The notes beneath the pieces were generated by a model. The model was not told the DNA's origin. It saw nothing but the letters and a program-made list of their open reading frames with translations, and ran no database searches. From positions 57,157,001 through 57,221,000 of the forward strand of contig NC_080578.1 in NCBI RefSeq assembly GCF_029962835.1: 64,000 nucleotides of DNA. Reading direction: 5' to 3'. Numbering within the stretch: the stretch's first letter is position 1; each line of letters opens with the position of its first letter. A program made the position numbers and the translations under genes. The stretch is from Magnolia sinica. Taxonomy: Eukaryota; Streptophyta; Magnoliopsida; Magnoliales; Magnoliaceae. Positions 60,621 to 64,000 of the stretch are shown one piece after another.

Positions 60621-60910
60621 GCTTGATTACAATCAACAAAGCATTAAATTTACCCATTTACTTCTATCCCCACAACCGTTAAACTAACTCTAATCTAAGC
60701 TTACCAAGGATTTTGTAAACATGGTTTTGGGCAAGTTTAAACTTATTTTAAGTGGGTCTTTTACTTGATAGGGTTTCGTTAGGAAGTGAGGCTTAATATA
60801 CCCGTATAGCACACTCGAACTTCTTAAACTTGGTGAGTCTTGGGTCTTGTAGTCTTCATATGGGACTCACTTGACTCTAAGACTCAACATTCACGTATAT
60901 TATCAACTAA

Positions 60911-62660
60911 GGGCACTTTCATCCCTGTCAGACATGACAATCTGGAGCTCAGCGGCTCTGGTCTATAGTTCTACCTCTAGCTTTTCATAACATTGTCCGA
61001 TCTCTCAAAAGACACAGCGGGCAGTTAGGAGTGCAAGAGCAGCCTAAAGATAAAAATAAAAGCAAGGATCCACCAACCAAGAGAAAGTAAAATTAAAAAG
61101 AATAATCTGTGCCATACCTTCACATGAGAGGTCATCACATCGCATAGCAGATCCATCGGATGGAGAGCTGCAAGAGTTGCAATGTCCTCCTCAGACACGT
61201 GGCTGAGCACCCATTCAGCCAGCCAAGAGAGAGGGCCCGACAAGGAGTTCGACTTGCTGGCCTCCTCAACTTCATGGGTAGCAGGGACCCTTTCCTCCAC
61301 TTCATGGGTAGCATCTAGAGCGGAGGTAACAAGCGCAGTAGGAACCCCTTCCACTAGAACCTCACCCCGGACCGAGGAATGCTCTAAATCGACCACCTCC
61401 CTAGCCACCAGCGGCAGAGGAGAGATGACACGAACAGAGGCCTCGAGGACCACCTCATTTACGACCATCATAAATTGTTCGTTGGTAGTCAGGACTCCAA
61501 CAACATGCGCGAGCTTACCCACCACACTGCCAAACATCCCACCTCGGTGGGAAGAGGAAGAGGCACCCCCTTCTTTATAAGTATCTTCAGTCGTTCCATC
61601 TTCACAGTGTGAGGACAATCAGACATTAATATAAAAAGAGAACCAAGCCAGATGCAGGATGAAATCTCAAATGTGAAAGTGAAAAGCCCGTTAAACACAT
61701 CATACCGGCCAGTTTGGGAGCAACTGAAGAAAGGCCAGTTTGATAAAGGGACTAAGGAGTGATTAGTCTCTTCCAACTCCTCTCAGCAACACCCTATAGC
61801 CTCACATGAGCAATTTTCTAGAGTTGACGCGAAGAAAGCCTGGGCTGTAAATGAGGAAGGCTTGTATGCAGACAAGCACCGATCAACAAATAAAAGCATA
61901 CATACTACAACTTATCCAGAAAAATTTGAGAACTCCCAACTTGGACTCACAAATCTGGTGGGGACACCACTTGTTGGGTTGCCCACTCCCTCGATGTGAA
62001 GAACCATTTATTCTTCCACCCTTATTAGAAAAAGGGTTACCGATGATGAGAGCTTGGCCCTGGTTTGTCCAAAGCTCAAAAGTAATACCAACTTAGATGT
62101 GTATGGCTGGCCTTCGCCTTGTACAAATACAGGAACTTATCCACAGATAGCTCGGGGTGTTTGAGCTGTTGCTAGAGAACATAAATCCCGAACAATGCCC
62201 TTCAAGCATTTGAAATCAAATGGCCTAGGGCCAGCTTCAGAACAACGGTGAATCCCTGTACTACGGGATGTAGAGGGATCCGAAGACCACACTGCATAGC
62301 TACTATGTATATGGCCACCTCACCCTTGTGAAGATAATCTGGAAGCTCCCCAAGCTTAGGCGCTCAAAGCACCACCGACTTAGGGATGTGATATTCTGAC
62401 CTAATCCTAATCAAGTCGGCATCCCCTGAAACCGACCCGAAGAGACCGACCCCCTGAAGTCCCATAGCCGGTGGGACATGCAGTCTAGTTGGCGGGAGGG
62501 AAGTCTCTGCCTCCTCAACCAACGGTATTAGAGAGGAAGGAGGAGAGGGTCTATTCAGTTAGGACCTCAGTGATGGGATTAAAGTCACCATGAAATGCTC
62601 CCAACACTGACCACTTATCCGAGAGGTCTGATATCTTGGGCAGAAAATAAATAGAAGGAG
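60911..62660 (-). pseudogene. Remnant of a retroelement ORF with a 'gypsy-type putative transposase' domain
   Basis: Minus strand, entering at 62660 next to the family C copy: LPKISDLSDKWSVLGAF, then VGLFGSVSGDADLIRI, a domain with ELPDYLHKGEVAIYIVAMQC, GLRIPLHPVVQGF and DKFLYLYKAK, then WKNKWFFTSREWA near 62010. This fits the N-terminal domain labelled 'putative gypsy-type transposase' (Pfam PF04195 as I remember it) found in gag-like ORFs of plant retroelements. Downstream, 61618-61025 is open for 197 codons with an internal repeat (ATHEVEE twice). Coiled-coil-like coding continues to about 60911 (ELQIVMSDRDESAL). Several stops (Trp to TAG/TGA) and frameshifts. The Copia LTR begins within this reading frame, so the Copia probably inserted into it. 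Confidence 0.55.
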
Positions 62661-64000
62661 TGTTCATAACCCCAAGTGTAGGGTCGCGATGTAGTAATAA
62701 TCTCAGTAAGGCCGAGGTCGAATCCATAGGGACTAATCTCGTGAGTAATTCTAAAAGTAACTAGAAGTACAACTAGAAGAAGATGATAACTTAAATCTAA
62801 AATATTTGAGAGAATAATTGTGACTAAAGTAATTAAAACTAGTGAAGTAGGAACTAGGGTGCCAAGGATCCACTTGTAGCTATAGGGAAGCTACATTGCA
62901 TTATTCAAGGACACAACTGGAATCAGAGTCCTATCTTATCCAGTTGGTGAGAAGAGATTTCTCAAATCTCTAAACTTTTCATGGATCTAATCATTAATGG
63001 ATGAGAGTGGTGAAGATTTGAAAGTGATTCCGTCACCTAACCATGCCCAGGAGATAAGGCAAACAGCAGGATTTACCAATCCCACAACTAATCATAAGAG
63101 AATTGTGAAAGTTAGGAAGGATTCTGTCACCTACCATGCCCAAGGAACGATGATGAACAATGGGACTTACTGATTTTACAATCTCAATTCAGGAAATGAA
63201 GATATCTCAAGTCATCACAGATCTATTGTAATTTGTCACAAGAAACCATTAAAAACTAAAATTTTCCTTCATAATCAAACTAGAATCAAAGAAAGTTCAA
63301 CAAAACATGAATCAAAACAAAGCAAACATCTCAATCATGCTATAAGCTTCACCTCTTTGCTCTAGCTAAGAGGTTTAGCCAACCATAGACATGATTGAAC
63401 TAAAGACTCTTAAACAAAACAAAAAGACAAACTAAAGAGGAAGAAGAAGAACTCCCGGACGATGGCTCCACCCTTTTGCTCCACTCCTCAAAACCTAGAA
63501 GATGCCTAGGGATGCCCTAGGGACTCCTATTTATAATTTTAGACCTTAGACTTTCGCACCAAGTGAAAATTTTCAGAAACCGTCTCAAATTTACATAATC
63601 CGTGCAAAAATTGCATAACCCTCAACTGGTCTTGGGCCATCCTCGACCGGTCGTGGACCACCCTCGACTGATCTTGGCGACCATCCTCTACCGGTCGTGG
63701 ACCACCCTTGACTAGTCAAAGATCGCGCGAATTTAGAAGCCAATGTTGCAGGAGTTCGAGTCGAAGTTTCCTCGACTAGTCCTGCAGGAGCCAAGACTAG
63801 TTTGGTCGAGTGGAAACCAGGACTAGTCCTGCGGAAGCCAGGACTAGTCGAGGATTATGCAAATTCACTTCAAAACTTCAATTCTCTTCATTCTTGACAT
63901 AGTTTTCTTGGATCTTTGGCATGTGAATTCTTCATTATTGGTCTTGAAAGATCCATTCTTGGCTTTGGTGATTCTTGAGCATTAAATCCATGCTTTTAAC
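62661..64000 (-). mobile_element. Second family C LTR-like copy, cut by the window end
   Basis: Starts TGTTCATAACCCCAAGTG at 62661 and matches the first copy over its length (GCGATGTAGTAATAA, GGTCGAATCCATAG, the 'accatgcc' repeats, the TATA region at about 63522-63535, and the tail around 63880-64000 against 54856-54990). It reads without interruption where copy 1 holds the CACTA element and the LTR B. Left flank AGGAG; the right flank is outside the window. It abuts coding sequence on its left with no primer site, so it is most likely another solo LTR. Confidence 0.7.
63615..63855 (-). repeat. Array of TCGACCGGTCG / GACTAGTC palindromes in family C copy 2
   Basis: About ten words such as CTCGACCGGTCGTGG, CTCGACTAGTCCTG and GACTAGTCGAGG, upstream (in minus sense) of the TATA box near 63530. 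The same place in copy 1 (about 51450-51640) instead holds TTCGATGCCATCGAA-type words. Confidence 0.85.

Larger units (their letters stand above)
1255..60905 (-). mobile_element. Ty1/Copia retrotransposon (SIRE/Tork-like), heavily interrupted and dead
   Basis: Reading the minus strand from right to left gives a 5' LTR (60905-55629), primer-binding site (55628-55616), gag, protease, integrase, reverse transcriptase and RNase H ending at 1255. This gene order (integrase before RT) defines Copia. Five later insertions break it: family A solo LTR 3549-7501, family B solo LTR 8558-12015, family C repeat 13316-55122 with its nested cargo, and family B solo LTR 56095-59217 in the LTR. Protein similarity runs straight across each gap once insertion and duplicated target site are removed, for example integrase NAF before and ENFKKLSKR after the 3549-7501 insertion. 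Its own 3' LTR is not seen; an LTR of opposite orientation lies where it would be expected. Stops and frameshifts occur throughout. Confidence 0.85.
55629..60905 (-). repeat. 5' LTR of the Copia element, split by LTR B copy 3
   Basis: The pieces 55629-56094 and 59218-60905 make an LTR of about 2.15 kb. In sense (minus) orientation it starts TGATAATATACG (60905), has the palindrome array (60620-59870), a TATA box near 59830-59822 (TTTATATATC), and the Copia-typical CCTATTCATCCCC at about 55702-55690. It ends at the primer site. The outer end is inferred from the TG start and from coding sequence of another element beginning at about 60911; the partner TSD is not in the window. Confidence 0.75.

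Noticed and set aside
61182..61580. 132-codon plus-strand open frame
   Set aside because: It is the mirror of the minus-strand frame at 61618-61025, which has the better context (continuing coding similarity upstream and downstream).
62615..62635. GATATCAGACC next to family C copy 2 as a primer-binding site
   Set aside because: It lies about 25 bases from the LTR end and falls inside an open reading frame (PKISDLSDKW), so the similarity to the Met primer site is probably chance.
62685..62715. Possible tRNA gene or SINE promoter (box-B-like GGTCGAATCC)
   Set aside because: No convincing box A at the right distance, no cloverleaf I could draw and no terminator. Kept only as an observation on family C.

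Overview
This is nuclear DNA from a flowering plant. There is no intact host gene in the window. It is a pile of transposable elements inserted into one another, with plant-type LTR retrotransposon proteins (Ty1/Copia and Ty3/Gypsy chromovirus), a CACTA DNA transposon, and short intron-bearing fragments of ordinary plant genes. The LTRs are rich in 'GGCCCA(C/T)' phrases of a kind I associate with woody magnoliid genomes, but I cannot name the species.

The nesting can be followed from target-site duplications (TSDs). The outermost dated layer is a decayed Copia element on the minus strand (about 1255-60905). Its gag, protease, integrase, reverse transcriptase and RNase H are spread over the whole window, and its 5' LTR and primer-binding site lie at 55.6-60.9 kb. 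Its pol is split by a solo LTR of Gypsy family A (3549-7501, TSD AAATG) and a solo LTR of Gypsy family B (8558-12015, TSD CTAAT). Its gag is split by a third LTR-like repeat, family C (13316-55122, TSD AGTCT). Family C is itself split by a CACTA transposon (13338-50643) and by another family B solo LTR (51669-54800, TSD ATGTT). The CACTA element is split by a complete but defective Gypsy A (18823-44132, plus strand, TSD TATAG), whose 5' LTR is split by Gypsy B (19876-33171, minus strand, TSD CGTCC/CATCC). A further family B solo LTR (56095-59217) sits in the Copia 5' LTR. To the right the Copia abuts a coding remnant of another retroelement (about 60911-62660), followed by a second family C copy that runs off the window.

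The most interesting object is the CACTA element. Without the Gypsy insertion it is about 12 kb. I see no transposase in it, but it carries exon fragments resembling three unrelated host genes, all on the plus strand and with splice sites still recognisable: aspartate kinase (about 15880-16011), a mitochondrial dicarboxylate/tricarboxylate carrier (17172-17233) and a mitochondrial-type DnaJ co-chaperone (47684-48390). It therefore looks like a gene-capturing (Pack-) CACTA. It also holds a roughly 185-bp near-perfect foldback (50101-50285) and a duplicated, structure-conserving hairpin unit (18269-18687).

Other notable points: Gypsy B carries an extra sense ORF upstream of gag. The presumed U3 regions of Copia and family C LTRs carry arrays of short palindromes, and different copies use different palindromes at the same place. 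Premature stops in both Gypsy elements sit mostly at CAG, TGG and CGA codons, as expected from decay of methylated cytosines. All coordinates for insertions come from reading the junctions by eye; percentages and alignments were not computed.
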